Below are positions 7,894-18,410 of a stretch of DNA of 64,000 nucleotides, piece after piece (position 1 is the stretch's first letter; each line of letters begins with the position of its first letter). The stretch comes from Nocardiopsis sp. ATB16-24. Its GTDB lineage: Bacteria; Actinomycetota; Actinomycetes; Streptosporangiales; Streptosporangiaceae. Location of the stretch: NCBI RefSeq assembly GCF_030271535.1, contig NZ_JASCXJ010000007.1, positions 62,001 through 126,000 on the forward strand, given 5' to 3'. Both the position numbers and the translations under genes were made by a program. The notes under the pieces were generated by a model that searched no databases, was not told where the DNA came from, and saw only the letters and a list, made by a program, of their open reading frames with translations.

Positions 7894-7988
7894 CGACCCC
7901 ACAGCAGTGCGGCCGGTTCTGGAGGGTCCGTGCGGGCCCTCCCCCACCCGAACCGGTCAAGGCCCCGAGCAAGAGGAAGAGGTGCGCC

Positions 7989-8195
7989 GTGTCCGAGAGG
8001 TCCGCGCCCCACTACTGCCCCTACTGCGGCGACGAGGACCTGGTGCCGGAGGAGGGCGCCCCGGTCAAGGGTGAGGGCTATCCCTGGGCCTGTCTGTCCT
8101 GTGCCCGGGTGTTCCGGGTCAAGTACGTCGGGTTGCGCTCCGCGTCGTTCTCCGCGGAAGGCGCCCCCACCAGACCGACGGAAGGAAATCCATGA
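7989..8195 (+). CDS. Small zinc-ribbon protein of the sulfate-reduction operon
   Basis: The product is 68 aa, starting at GTG (7989) behind AAGAGG. Two CxxC pairs, CPYCGDEDL near residue 11 and CLSCARVF near residue 36, form a rubredoxin-like zinc ribbon around a WACLSC core. There is no other domain. The stop overlaps the cysH start as ATGA, so translation is coupled to APS reductase. I recall a comparable small protein between the reductase and cysH in Streptomyces, but its role is not established. Possible roles are electron transfer, metal delivery or assembly of the APS reductase or sulfite reductase. Function is inferred from position only. Confidence 0.85.
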   Translation: MSERSAPHYCPYCGDEDLVPEEGAPVKGEGYPWACLSCARVFRVKYVGLRSASFSAEGAPTRPTEGNP

Positions 8196-8893
8196 GCACC
8201 ACCATCACCCCCGTGGGCGGAGCCGAGTTCGCCGAACGCGCGGCGGAAGAGCTGGAGGAGGCCTCGGCGCAGGAGATCATCGCCTGGGCGTCGCAGACCT
8301 TCGGCGACCGGCTGTGCGTGACGTCCTCCATGGCCGACGCCCTCATGGTCGACCTGGTCTCCAGGCAGGTCCCGGGCATCGACGTCATCTTCCTGGACAC
8401 CGGCTACCACTTCCCCGAGACCATCGGCACCCGTGACGCCGTCGCCTCGGTGTACGACATCAACCTGATCAACGTCGAACCCGTCCGCACGGTGGTCGAG
8501 CAGGATCTGGCCCTGGGCCCGCGTCTGCACGGACGCGATCCCGGTATCTGCTGTCATCTGCGCAAGGTGGAGCCCCTCCAGAGGGCTCTGGCCCCCTACT
8601 CGGCCTGGCTGACCGGTCTGCGCCGGGAGGACTCGGCGACCCGCCGCGCCACCCCCGTCGTGCAGTGGGACGGTCGGCGGCGGATGACCAAGGTGAACCC
8701 GATCGCCCGATGGACCCAGGAGGAGGTCGACTCCTACATGGCCGAGAACGGGGTGATCGTGAACCCGCTCCAGTACGACGGCTATCCCTCGATCGGATGT
8801 GAGCCGTGCACCCGGCGGGTGGCTCCCGGCCAGGACCCGCGCAGCGGCCGGTGGGCCGGTACAGGCAAGACCGAGTGCGGAATCCACATCTGA
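8192..8893 (+). CDS. cysH: Adenylyl-sulfate (APS) reductase, thioredoxin-dependent
   Basis: This enzyme reduces activated sulfate (APS) to sulfite with thioredoxin, the step before sulfite reductase. The 233-aa protein has the PP-loop-type N-terminus (RLCVTSSMADALM), VIFLDTGYHFPET, LTGLRRED and, decisively, paired cysteines C120-C121 (ICCHLRK) and C203-C206 (CEPC). These bind a [4Fe-4S] cluster and mark the family as using APS and not PAPS. The catalytic cysteine is in the C-terminal ECGIHI (C229). The start overlaps the zinc-ribbon gene by ATGA. No cysD, cysN or cysC is in the window, so sulfate activation must be encoded elsewhere. Confidence 0.94.
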   Translation: MSTTITPVGGAEFAERAAEELEEASAQEIIAWASQTFGDRLCVTSSMADALMVDLVSRQVPGIDVIFLDTGYHFPETIGTRDAVASVYDINLINVEPVRTVVEQDLALGPRLHGRDPGICCHLRKVEPLQRALAPYSAWLTGLRREDSATRRATPVVQWDGRRRMTKVNPIARWTQEEVDSYMAENGVIVNPLQYDGYPSIGCEPCTRRVAPGQDPRSGRWAGTGKTECGIHI

Positions 8894-8900
8894 GCGGGTG

Positions 8901-8940
8901 CCGCGTCGCGGGCGGTGCCGTCGGCCCGCCCGCGACGCGG
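8901..8940 (+). terminator. Hairpin after cysH
   Basis: CCGCGTCGCGGGCGG (8901-8915) pairs perfectly with CCGCCCGCGACGCGG (8926-8940) around a 10-base loop, seven bases after the cysH stop. It may reduce read-through into the chelatase gene. Confidence 0.7.
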
Positions 8941-9031
8941 TGACCGGCGACGTGTCCGCTTCCTTTCGTTCTCGTGGGGTGCGGGCCCGGCCGGGCCACG
9001 GTGTCGGCCCGACACATCCGAAGGCGAGGAG

Positions 9032-9826
9032 ATGACGGCGGTGGACAGGACCGGAAGAGCGTGGGGCGGAGCACCCGAGGGGGACGTGCCCCTGCTCGCG
9101 GTGGCACACGGGAGCGCCGATCCCAGAGCCGCGGAGACGGTGTCCGCGGTGTTCGAGCGGGTGCGGTCGTTGAGGCCCGGACTGGACGTGAGGGTGTCCT
9201 ATCTGGACCATGTGGCGCCCGGCGCGGCGACCGCCCTGGAGGAACTGGCCGCCCGTGGGGCGGGTGAGGCGGTGGTGCTGCCGATGCTGTTGACGGCGGC
9301 CTACCACAGCAAGGTGGACCTGCCGGGGGTGTTGGAGGAGGCGCGTGAACGCAGCCCCTGGCTGCGGGTGCGCTACGCCCACACCCTGGGCCCGCACCCA
9401 CTGTTGCTCGACGCGGTGGAGAGGCGTCTGGAGGAGGCCGGGGCCCGACCGGGTCCGGACACGGCGTTGGTGCTGGCCTCGGCCGGTTCCAGCGATCCGG
9501 AGGCCAACACGACCGTGTCCGCCATGGCCTCGGAGCTGGCCGCACGCGGTCCTTGGCGCGAGGTGGCGGTGGCGTACGCGTCCGCGGCCTCCCCCCGCCC
9601 CGGCGAGGCGGTCGCGGCCCTGCGTGAGCGGGGCGCCTCACGGGTGGCCGTGGCGACCTACCTGTTGGCTCCGGGGTTCTTCGCCGACCGCGTGCGCGAC
9701 CAGTCCGTACGGGCGGGTGCGCGAGTGGTCTCGGCGGCGTTGGGGGACGCGCCCGAACTGGCCCGGGTGGTACTGGAGCGTTATGACGCCGCCAGGGCCG
9801 CCGGGCACACCGCCGGGATGCTCTGA
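9032..9826 (+). CDS. Sirohydrochlorin chelatase family protein (CbiX/SirB-like)
   Basis: It inserts Fe2+ into sirohydrochlorin to make siroheme, the cofactor of the sulfite reductase encoded upstream. The 264-aa protein shows the metal-binding His of the N-terminal half (LLAVAHGSADPRA) and VVLPMLLTAAYHSKVDLPGV, plus a second homologous half (ALVLASAGSSDPEAN, ASRVAVATYLLAPGFFADRV). It is thus a double-domain CbiX-type protein with one intact active-site His pair. The ATG at 9032 lies directly behind AAGGCGAGGAG. The frame is open further upstream without a better ribosome site. Placement after cysH supports a siroheme role over cobalamin. Confidence 0.85.
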   Translation: MTAVDRTGRAWGGAPEGDVPLLAVAHGSADPRAAETVSAVFERVRSLRPGLDVRVSYLDHVAPGAATALEELAARGAGEAVVLPMLLTAAYHSKVDLPGVLEEARERSPWLRVRYAHTLGPHPLLLDAVERRLEEAGARPGPDTALVLASAGSSDPEANTTVSAMASELAARGPWREVAVAYASAASPRPGEAVAALRERGASRVAVATYLLAPGFFADRVRDQSVRAGARVVSAALGDAPELARVVLERYDAARAAGHTAGML

Positions 9827-9959
9827 GGCGCGCGTCGAACCTTCCGTGACTTCTCCGCCGCCCCGGGAGGACGCCTTGCCCCGGGCTCGGGTCCTCGAAA
9901 GAATCACCGGGAGGCGTTCGGGAGGGGCGTCGACGATCCATGGGCTCGGGGGTGATCCG

Positions 9960-10637
9960 GTGTCGGAGACGGGGAAGTCGGCGCGGGAGGGTGTCCGCGA
10001 CCTGTTGCGGGGTCTGCCCGTGTTCGCCGGTGAGCTGCCGGGCTTCGATCCGGGGGCGGCTCCCGAGGATCCGGCGGAGCTCTTCCTGGAGTGGTTCACC
10101 ACGGCGGTCCGCGGTGGTGTGTCCGAACCCCACGCGATGACGGTCGCCACCGCGGACAGGGACGGGGCGCCCTCCGCCCGGGTGGTGATCATGAAGGACT
10201 TCACCCCCGAGGGCTGGTGGTTCGCCACCACGACCACCTCGCGCAAGGGGCGGGAGTTGGCCGAGAACCCCCGCGTCGCCCTGCTGTTCTACTGGGGGTC
10301 GCAGGGGCGGCAGGTGCGGGTGCGGGGCCGCAGCGAGATGGCGGTTCCCCGCCAGTGCGCGGACGACTACCTGGCCCGGCCCCTGGAGTCCCGTGTGGCG
10401 GGTCTGCACGGAAGGCAGAGCGAGCCCCTGGCCGACCTCGCCGACGTCGACCGTGCGGCGGACGAGAGCCGCCAAAGGTTGGAACGCGACCCGGGGCTGG
10501 TGCCCGAGGACTGGGGGTTGTACCTGGTCCGTCCATCCGAGGTGGAGTTCTGGCAGGCCGACCCGGACCGGCGCCACATCCGTCTGCGTTACGGCCGCGC
10601 GGGCACGGGGTGGGAGCGCGGACTGTTGTGGCCCTAG
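9960..10637 (+). CDS. pdxH: Pyridoxamine 5'-phosphate oxidase family protein
   Basis: This FMN enzyme oxidises pyridoxine or pyridoxamine phosphate to pyridoxal 5'-phosphate. The 225-aa product has the split-barrel flavin-binding motifs ARVVIMKDF, TTTSRKGRELAENPRVALLFYW, RQVRVRG and the C-terminal VEFWQADPDRRHIRLRY...W, ending in LLWP, which corresponds to the family's substrate-binding tail. The length fits PdxH (about 215-230 aa). The GTG at 9960 is chosen because GGGGGTGA lies just before it. Phenazine-type PhzG relatives share this fold, but no phenazine genes are near. About 130 bases separate it from the chelatase gene, so it may have its own promoter. Confidence 0.88.
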   Translation: MSETGKSAREGVRDLLRGLPVFAGELPGFDPGAAPEDPAELFLEWFTTAVRGGVSEPHAMTVATADRDGAPSARVVIMKDFTPEGWWFATTTTSRKGRELAENPRVALLFYWGSQGRQVRVRGRSEMAVPRQCADDYLARPLESRVAGLHGRQSEPLADLADVDRAADESRQRLERDPGLVPEDWGLYLVRPSEVEFWQADPDRRHIRLRYGRAGTGWERGLLWP

Positions 10638-10939
10638 CGTGAGGGCGGGCGGCCCCGCTTCGCGAAGGGCGCCGGCTGCGCGCCGTCCCCGTTCCCGGCC
10701 ATGACCGGGTGTCGCGTCTGCTCCGGGGGCTCCCCTCTGCCGGGGTCTCCTCCGACGGGGGTGTACCCCTGATCCGGCGCGGGGACCCGTGTCGGAGGGG
10801 TCTCGGCCGGCTCGTCCTTCCTCACGGGTCGCGCGTCGCTCTCGGCCAGCGCGTTCGGCACCGGACACGGCCGGTTTCCCGATCGCGGCACCGGCGGCTT
10901 CGCCCCGGGTGGACCGAACCTGATTCTGTTCTGTGTCAT
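10634..10939 (-). CDS. Possible small Pro/Arg-rich protein
   Basis: A 101-codon minus-strand frame starts at ATG 10939 and ends overlapping the last four bases of pdxH. Third positions are G/C-rich as in real genes. The product is low-complexity (many Pro, Gly, Arg, Glu, for example NALAESDARPVRKDEPAETPP), with no membrane or signal segment. I see no ribosome site, and the start overlaps the probable promoter of the acyl-CoA dehydrogenase gene. If it is not a gene, the interval 10638-11001 is simply intergenic. Confidence 0.3.
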   Translation of the reverse strand: MTQNRIRFGPPGAKPPVPRSGNRPCPVPNALAESDARPVRKDEPAETPPTRVPAPDQGYTPVGGDPGRGEPPEQTRHPVMAGNGDGAQPAPFAKRGRPPSR

Positions 10940-10957
10940 CGCCGCGGGTAGGATTCC
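10919..10957 (+). promoter_or_regulatory. Candidate promoter of the acyl-CoA dehydrogenase gene
   Basis: TAGGAT at about 10949-10954 is a good actinobacterial -10 box. TTCTGT repeats at about 10923-10933 lie at 14-19 bases' distance and could supply the -35. The gene start is about 48 bases downstream. Confidence 0.4.
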
Positions 10958-11001
10958 CGCACCCCGGATCACCCGCGTCCAGGAACGGAAAGGCGGCCGC
11001 C

Positions 11002-12633
11002 ATGCCCCCGACACACGAGGTCTTCAATCAGGCTCCCCCGCTCGGCGACTACGCCGCCGCGGACGATCCCGCCCTGTTGGAGGGACTACGGCGCGAGGGA
11101 GCGGGATGGGCCGAGGCCGAGGTGCGCGAGGTGGGCGACGCGGCGGGCTCGGAGCGCGTCCGCGCCTGGGGCGAGTCCGCCAACGCCTATCCGCCCGTGC
11201 TGCGCACCCACGACCGTTACGGGCACCGGGTGGACGAGGTCGACTACCAGCCCGCCTACCACGTGCTCATGGACCAGGCGGTGGAGCGGGGCATGCACGC
11301 CGCGGCCTGGGCGGACGAACGGCCCGGGGCGCATGTGGCCCGCGCCGCCAAGTTCTTCCTGTGGTCCCAGCCCGAGGCGGGTCACGGGTGCCCCGTCTCG
11401 ATGACCTACGCGGCGATCCCCACCCTGCGCCACTCCCCTGAGCTGGCGCGGCGGTACGAGCCCCTGTTGACCGCGCGCGTCTACGACTTCGGGTTGCGGG
11501 CACCGCACACCAAGCGCGGGCTCATCGCCGGTATGTCGATGACCGAGAAGCAGGGCGGCTCGGACGTACGCGCCAACACCACGCGCGCGGTGCCCACCTC
11601 GGAGGGCCACTATCTTCTGACCGGGCACAAGTGGTTCACCTCCGCGCCGATGAGCGACGTGTTCCTCACCCTGGCCCAGGCCCCGGAGGGACTGACCTGT
11701 TTCCTGGTGCCCCGGGTCCTGGAGGACGGCGGCCGCAACGCGCTGCACATCCAAAGGCTCAAGGACAAGCTCGGCAACCGGTCCAACGCCTCCGCCGAGC
11801 TGGAGTACGACGGCGCCGTCGCCCACCTGGTCGGCGAACCGGGCCGGGGCGTGCGCACCATCATCGAGATGGTCAACTGCACCCGACTGGACTGCGTGAT
11901 CGGTTCGGCGTCGGGGATGCGGGCCGCGGTGGTGCAGGCGCTGCACCACGCCGAGCACCGGCGGGCCTTCGGTTCGACCCTGGTCGAGCAGCCTCTGATG
12001 CGCAACGTGCTCGCGGACCTGGCTCTGGAGTCGGAGGCGGCCACCGCGTTGATGATGCGTCTGGCCGGGTCCGTGGACCGCGCGATGCGCGGTGACGAGG
12101 GCGAGGCCGCCTTCCGGCGGCTGGGGGTGGCCGTGGGCAAGTTCTGGGTGACCAAGCGTCAGCCGGCGCACGCGGCCGAGGCGCTGGAGTGCCTGGGCGG
12201 CAACGGGTACGTGGAGGAGTCGGGCATGCCCCGGCTCTTCCGGGACTCCCCGCTCAACTCCATCTGGGAGGGCTCGGGCAACGTGGCGGCACTGGACGTG
12301 CTGCGCGCGATGGGTCGCAGTCCCGAGGCCCTGGAGGCGTTCATGGCCGAACTGGGCGCCGCCAGGGGGTCGGACGGTCACTACGACGCGGCGGTCGAAC
12401 GGTTGGAGGAGACCCTCGGCGACCCCGACCGGATCCAGTACCGGGCGAGGTCCGTGGTGGAACTGATGGCACTGACCCTCCAGGCCTCGGTGCTGTTGCG
12501 GTACGCGCCGAACCCGGTCGCCGAGGCCTTCACCGCCTCCCGTCTGGGCGGCGAGTGGGGCCATGTCTTCGGGACGCTGCCCCGAGGGGTGGACACCGGT
12601 CTGATCCTGGAGCGGGCCCGTCCACACGGATAG
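11002..12633 (+). CDS. AidB-like acyl-CoA dehydrogenase
   Basis: The product is a 543-aa flavoprotein, close in length to E. coli AidB (541 aa). The signature KRGLIAGMSMTEKQGGSDVR and the C-terminal ECLGGNGYVEE...LNSIWEGSGNV are conserved acyl-CoA dehydrogenase/AidB motifs that bind FAD. The N-terminal extension FNQAPPLGDYAAADDPALLEG is characteristic of the AidB subgroup (E. coli: QVFNQPIPLNN...). In E. coli, AidB is induced by alkylation damage and binds DNA. Whether this protein does so is unknown. Alternative roles are isovaleryl- or other acyl-CoA oxidation. The ATG at 11002 has GGAAAGG before it. The gene is monocistronic. Confidence 0.88.
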   Translation: MPPTHEVFNQAPPLGDYAAADDPALLEGLRREGAGWAEAEVREVGDAAGSERVRAWGESANAYPPVLRTHDRYGHRVDEVDYQPAYHVLMDQAVERGMHAAAWADERPGAHVARAAKFFLWSQPEAGHGCPVSMTYAAIPTLRHSPELARRYEPLLTARVYDFGLRAPHTKRGLIAGMSMTEKQGGSDVRANTTRAVPTSEGHYLLTGHKWFTSAPMSDVFLTLAQAPEGLTCFLVPRVLEDGGRNALHIQRLKDKLGNRSNASAELEYDGAVAHLVGEPGRGVRTIIEMVNCTRLDCVIGSASGMRAAVVQALHHAEHRRAFGSTLVEQPLMRNVLADLALESEAATALMMRLAGSVDRAMRGDEGEAAFRRLGVAVGKFWVTKRQPAHAAEALECLGGNGYVEESGMPRLFRDSPLNSIWEGSGNVAALDVLRAMGRSPEALEAFMAELGAARGSDGHYDAAVERLEETLGDPDRIQYRARSVVELMALTLQASVLLRYAPNPVAEAFTASRLGGEWGHVFGTLPRGVDTGLILERARPHG

Positions 12634-12706
12634 TTTTCCCAAATCCCATCAATAACAGCGAACGTTCTTAACTCTGACAATTCCATCTACAAAATCCGTA
12701 AAGGGA

Positions 12707-12730
12707 CGGCCGGTGAATGATCACCGGCCG
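12707..12730 (+). terminator. Hairpin after the acyl-CoA dehydrogenase gene
   Basis: A perfect 10-bp stem, CGGCCGGTGA-ATGA-TCACCGGCCG, follows an unusually AT-rich stretch (12634-12700). Confidence 0.6.
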
Positions 12731-12812
12731 AATAGGCATACTTCCACGTCCGGAGCGGAACAAAGAAGTCGTCACAAAAACGAACCCGGGCCTTCGGGTG
12801 GGTCGCGGATCC

Positions 12813-12844
12813 GTGAACCCCTTCCCCAGCGGGAAGGGGTTCAC
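12813..12844 (+). promoter_or_regulatory. Perfect 14-bp hairpin upstream of glgX
   Basis: GTGAACCCCTTCCC (12813-12826), loop CAGC, then its exact complement (12831-12844). It lies 53 bases before the glgX start, so it is in the leader or just ahead of it. It could be an operator, an mRNA leader structure or a second terminator of the upstream gene. Confidence 0.6.
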
Positions 12845-12897
12845 GTGACCGGACCGCCTCTCCCGACGGCCCTGACTCCAAGAGACTGACGAGGCCT

Positions 12898-15060
<2,163 letters not shown>

Positions 15061-15080
15061 GCTGCGCCGGACAGAGACCG

Positions 15081-15125
15081 GCCGCCCGGCCGTCGCGCTC
15101 GTGCGGGGGTCGGGCGGCTCTCCTT
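15081..15125 (+). terminator. Hairpin after glgX
   Basis: GCCGCCCG (15081-15088) pairs with CGGGCGGC (15111-15118) and is followed by the pyrimidine-rich TCTCCTTCC. It is a modest terminator candidate. Confidence 0.45.
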
Positions 15126-15240
15126 CCGCGGGGAGGCCGAGCCGCCGGGACCGGGGACGGGCCATCACCCCCGGGTCCAGGGCACGCCTGGAGCGCCTGC
15201 GGACACGCACCGCCCTGTGCACCGCCTACTCTGTGTGACC

Positions 15241-16041
15241 ATGTCGAGCACACACACCGATGGGACGAACACCCCCACCGCCTTCCGTGAACTGCTGCCC
15301 TCCCCCGGCGGCGCGGACGTGGACCTGACCGCCGCCTACGCCTATCCCGAGGGTCTGGACCGGCCCTGGATACGCGCCAACATGGTGGCCAGCACAGACG
15401 GTGGCGCCGTCGGCCCGTCCGGGCGCAGCCTCGAACTGTCCTCGGGGCCCGACCGCAGGGTGCTGGGGCTGCTGCGGGGCCTGTGCGACGTGGTGCTGGT
15501 GGGCGCGGCCACCGCACGGGCGGAGGGCTACGGTCCGGTACGCGCCCGCAAGGCGTGGACCGAGCTGCGCGCCGGCCGAACGCCCACCCCCGCCGTCGCC
15601 GTGGTCTCCCGATCCCTGGACCTGCCGGAGAAGTTGTGGAAGGAGGCGCCGGGATACGCGCGCACCCTGGTGTTCACCACGGCGGAGTCCCCGGTGCGAC
15701 GCCGCCGGGCCGTGGAGGAGTACGCCGACGTCGTGGTGGTCGACGGGGAGTCGGTGAGGCCCGCGCACGTGGTGGAGGCCCTGGCCGAGCGTGGGTTGTA
15801 CCGGGTACTGACCGAGGGCGGTCCGCACCTGTTGGCGGAGTTCGTGGGGGCGGGACTGCTGGACGAGCTGTGCCTGACGCTGAGCCCGCTGCTGTTGGGC
15901 CCGGGTGCTCCCCGCATCGTCGCGGGAGGACCGGGCGCGCGGGAGGTCTCGGCCCACGCTCCCGCCCAGAGCACGCCCGTACGGCTGGCACACCTCCTGG
16001 AGGCACAGGGCAGCCTGTTCGCCCGTTACACCAGGGATTAG
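15241..16041 (+). CDS. RibD C-terminal-type pyrimidine reductase family protein
   Basis: The 266-aa protein has the dihydrofolate-reductase-like fold of the RibD reductase domain. Motifs are RPWIRANMVASTDGG, the NADPH-binding LRGLCDVVLVGAATARAEGYGPVR, RVLTEGGPHLLAEFVGAGLLDELCLTLSPLLLG near the C-terminus. Family members reduce the ribosyl group of a pyrimidine in riboflavin synthesis, but many stand-alone copies have unknown substrates. No rib genes are adjacent. TACTCT lies about a dozen bases before the ATG with no ribosome site, so the message may be leaderless. Confidence 0.85.
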   Translation: MSSTHTDGTNTPTAFRELLPSPGGADVDLTAAYAYPEGLDRPWIRANMVASTDGGAVGPSGRSLELSSGPDRRVLGLLRGLCDVVLVGAATARAEGYGPVRARKAWTELRAGRTPTPAVAVVSRSLDLPEKLWKEAPGYARTLVFTTAESPVRRRRAVEEYADVVVVDGESVRPAHVVEALAERGLYRVLTEGGPHLLAEFVGAGLLDELCLTLSPLLLGPGAPRIVAGGPGAREVSAHAPAQSTPVRLAHLLEAQGSLFARYTRD

Positions 16042-16215
16042 ATCGGCTGCCGGGAACACGCCGGTAACCGGTCGGTTTCGGTCACCCCGCGGTCACGCAT
16101 GAACCGTCCCGTAACCGGACATACCCGAAGTGTGCCCTCCACTGGAAGTACCAGGATCGAGCAAGGGACACACCATATCGACGGGGCTTACCGGCTTGGC
16201 CCCCCGGCCGAGAGG

Positions 16216-17004
16216 ATGAACGTGGTGCCGACGTCCGAAAACGGATCCCCTCCGGTCTACCGCGAGATAGCCGAGGAACTACGCGAGCAGATCCGCTCCG
16301 GACGGTACGCCGACGGCGACCGCCTGCCCGGGGAGAACGCCCTCATGGAACACCACGGTGTCGCACGGGCGACCGCGAGGCAGGCGCTCTCCGTACTGAT
16401 CAACGAGGGCCTGGTCGTGGCCGTGCGCGGCTCGGGGATCTACGTACGTCTGTTCCGGCCCCTGCGAAGGCATGGAGCCCGACGTCTCTCCAAGGAGCTG
16501 TGGGGCGCCGGGCGCGCGATCTGGGAGACCGACGGCGACGACCGGGACTACGAGGTGGACCGTCTGCTCGTGGAGGAGAGCGTTCCCGACGAGCACGTGG
16601 CGCGCGCGCTGGGGCTGCCCGAGGGTGCCGGCGTGCTGCGGCGCTCACGCCGTTACCTGGTGGACGGCAGGCCGGTGCAGACCTCGGTCTCCTACCTGCC
16701 CCTGGCCGTCCTGGAGGAGGCCGGCGCCTCCGCGGCCGCCCGGCGTATCCGTGAGCACGACACCGGCCCCGGGGGCATCTACGCACGTCTGGCCGAGATG
16801 GGGCGGGCACCGGCCCACTTCACCGAGGAGATCCGCGTGCGCATGCCCACCCCCGAAGAGAACGAGGAACTGCGGCTGGCCCCGGGCACCCCGGTGTTGG
16901 AGGCCGTGCGCACCGCGTTGACCGCCGAGCACCGGCCGGTGGAGTTCAACGAGATCACCATGGACGGCTCGGCGTACGTACTGCGCTACGACTTCCAGGC
17001 CTGA
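16216..17004 (+). CDS. GntR-family regulator, HutC/UTRA type
   Basis: The product is 262 aa. The N-terminal winged helix (VYREIAEELREQIRSGRYADGDRLPGE, RATARQALSVLINEGLVVAVRGSGIYV) spans residues 10-78. A UTRA effector domain follows (VARALGLPEGAGVLRRSRRYLVDGRPVQTSVSYLP; APGTPVLEAVRT; VEFNEITMDG). UTRA domains bind small ligands such as sugar phosphates or histidine-pathway compounds. Target genes cannot be told from context. The ATG at 16216 touches its AGAGG, so the GTG codons at 16222 or 16225, with better spacing, may be the true start. A longer frame back to 16099 has no support. Confidence 0.88.
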   Translation: MNVVPTSENGSPPVYREIAEELREQIRSGRYADGDRLPGENALMEHHGVARATARQALSVLINEGLVVAVRGSGIYVRLFRPLRRHGARRLSKELWGAGRAIWETDGDDRDYEVDRLLVEESVPDEHVARALGLPEGAGVLRRSRRYLVDGRPVQTSVSYLPLAVLEEAGASAAARRIREHDTGPGGIYARLAEMGRAPAHFTEEIRVRMPTPEENEELRLAPGTPVLEAVRTALTAEHRPVEFNEITMDGSAYVLRYDFQA

Positions 17005-17048
17005 GGTCGCACGGACCTTCGGAGGAGGACCGCCCCGACGACGGCGAA

Positions 17049-17079
17049 GGGGGAGGGACGCCCGGGGCGTCCCTCCCCC
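17049..17079. terminator. Bidirectional terminator between GntR and membrane-protein genes
   Basis: A perfect 14-bp stem, GGGGGAGGGACGCC (17049-17062) with GGCGTCCCTCCCCC (17066-17079), is placed between convergent stop codons. Confidence 0.75.
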
Positions 17080-17092
17080 TCTCGGAGTCGGC

Positions 17093-17524
17093 TCAGCGAC
17101 AGCCTCGTCTGGAGGCGAACACCAGGTACACGAGCAACAGGAGCATGACCCCCACCACCAGCGCACCCACGGCGACGAAGGGCAGGAAGCCCGACGCGGT
17201 CATCGCCCACCGCGCCATGCCGAACCCCAGGAGGACCGCCAGTCCCACCGAGCACACGGCGATCGCCGTGGCGAGGAGCAGCAGTCCGCGATCACTCCAG
17301 GGTTCCGGCCTGGCCAGACCGATCCGCGTGACCGTGGCGCGAACACTGAGCTCGGCGGCCCAGCGCAACTCACGGCCGACGGCTCCCACCTCGGCCGCCA
17401 CGACCCGCGGCCACGACCTCGCTCCGGTGGTGGCCTGGTCGATCCACCACAGTCCGTATCGGACCCTTCCCACGCGCAGTGGTCGCCTGCCCACCCCGAG
17501 TACCTGTTGAGCTGTAACGGCCAT
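17093..17524 (-). CDS. Small two-helix membrane protein, unknown function
   Basis: The product is 143 aa. A hydrophilic N-terminal part of about 75 residues (RRPLRVGRVRYGLWWIDQATTGARSW) is followed by two membrane helices (GLLLLATAIAVCSVGLAVLLGFG and GFLPFVAVGALVVGVMLLLLVYLVF) and a short basic Cys-containing tail, ASRRGCR. No family was recognised. It converges with the GntR gene and shares the terminator at 17049. The 200 bases upstream, toward msrB, hold the divergent promoters. Confidence 0.6.
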   Translation of the reverse strand: MAVTAQQVLGVGRRPLRVGRVRYGLWWIDQATTGARSWPRVVAAEVGAVGRELRWAAELSVRATVTRIGLARPEPWSDRGLLLLATAIAVCSVGLAVLLGFGMARWAMTASGFLPFVAVGALVVGVMLLLLVYLVFASRRGCR

Positions 17525-17726
17525 GTCACCGCCTTAGCGCACCGTTCGACCACTGACCCTGATGACAGCCGTACCCGTCACTTTCGTCACTGAACGTCGC
17601 CAAAGACGAAGTTAGGGGTATGTCACCACGGAGCGGGGTTCACCTGACTTTCGCGCCACAACCGACACAGCGTCACGACGGGGAGCGAGGCGGCATCCGG
17701 ACACGATTGCGGGTAGCGTCGGGAGT

Positions 17727-18170
17727 ATGGCTGACTCAGCGGACAAGGCCCCGAACAGCGGCGAGGGGCTCAAAGACATTCCCCGCACCGACCAGGAGTG
17801 GCGCGAAAGGCTCAACGCCCAGGAGTACGCGGTGTTGCGACAGGCGGCCACCGAACGTCCTTGGACGGGCGCCTACGTGGACACCAAGACCACCGGCGTC
17901 TACCGTTGCCGGGGTTGTGGCGTCGAACTGTTCCGCTCCGCCGAGAAGTTCGACTCCCACTGTGGGTGGCCCAGCTTCTACGACCCCGCCGACTCCGACG
18001 CCGTCACCCTGCACGAGGACCGTTCCCTGGGCATGGTGCGGACCGAGGTGCGGTGCGCCACCTGCGATTCCCACCTGGGCCACGTCTTCCACGGCGAGGG
18101 ATACGCCACACCCACGGACGCCCGGTACTGCATCAACTCCGTGGCCCTGACCCTGGAGCCCACCGAGTAG
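17727..18170 (+). CDS. msrB: Peptide-methionine (R)-S-oxide reductase
   Basis: It repairs methionine-R-sulfoxide in proteins. The 147-aa protein has the MsrB fold: [22 protein letters not shown], two zinc CxxC pairs (CRGCGVELF and [12 protein letters not shown]), HCGWPSFY and the catalytic cysteine C135 in RYCINSVAL. The typical resolving position contains no other conserved cysteine beyond the zinc ligands. GGGAGT directly precedes the ATG, so spacing is tight. It is a single gene. Confidence 0.95.
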   Translation: MADSADKAPNSGEGLKDIPRTDQEWRERLNAQEYAVLRQAATERPWTGAYVDTKTTGVYRCRGCGVELFRSAEKFDSHCGWPSFYDPADSDAVTLHEDRSLGMVRTEVRCATCDSHLGHVFHGEGYATPTDARYCINSVALTLEPTE

Positions 18171-18410
18171 TTGTCGTACGATCCTGGTGCCGGACGCGTG
18201 TTCCGAGCGCGCTCTCCGCGGCCGTGATCCGATCGTGGGGGAATCAGGGATAATCACATCCAGCGCACCAACGGCCGGCCCCCACCGACCCGTGGGGCGC
18301 GGCGCGAAGGCGCCGACCCGCCAGCCCATCCGGTGACGGCCCCGGACCGACCCCCTCACCGTGGCGACCGGTGTGCGGGCGAAACGACAGACCCGCGACG
18401 AAAGCGCTCG

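Noticed and set aside
5776..7947. Minus-strand open frame of 723 codons
   Set aside because: It is antisense to the sulfite reductase and leader peptide. No domain visible.
16099..16215. Longer N-terminus of the GntR regulator
   Set aside because: The added residues do not fit the winged-helix family, and the AGAGG ribosome site supports a start at 16216-16225.
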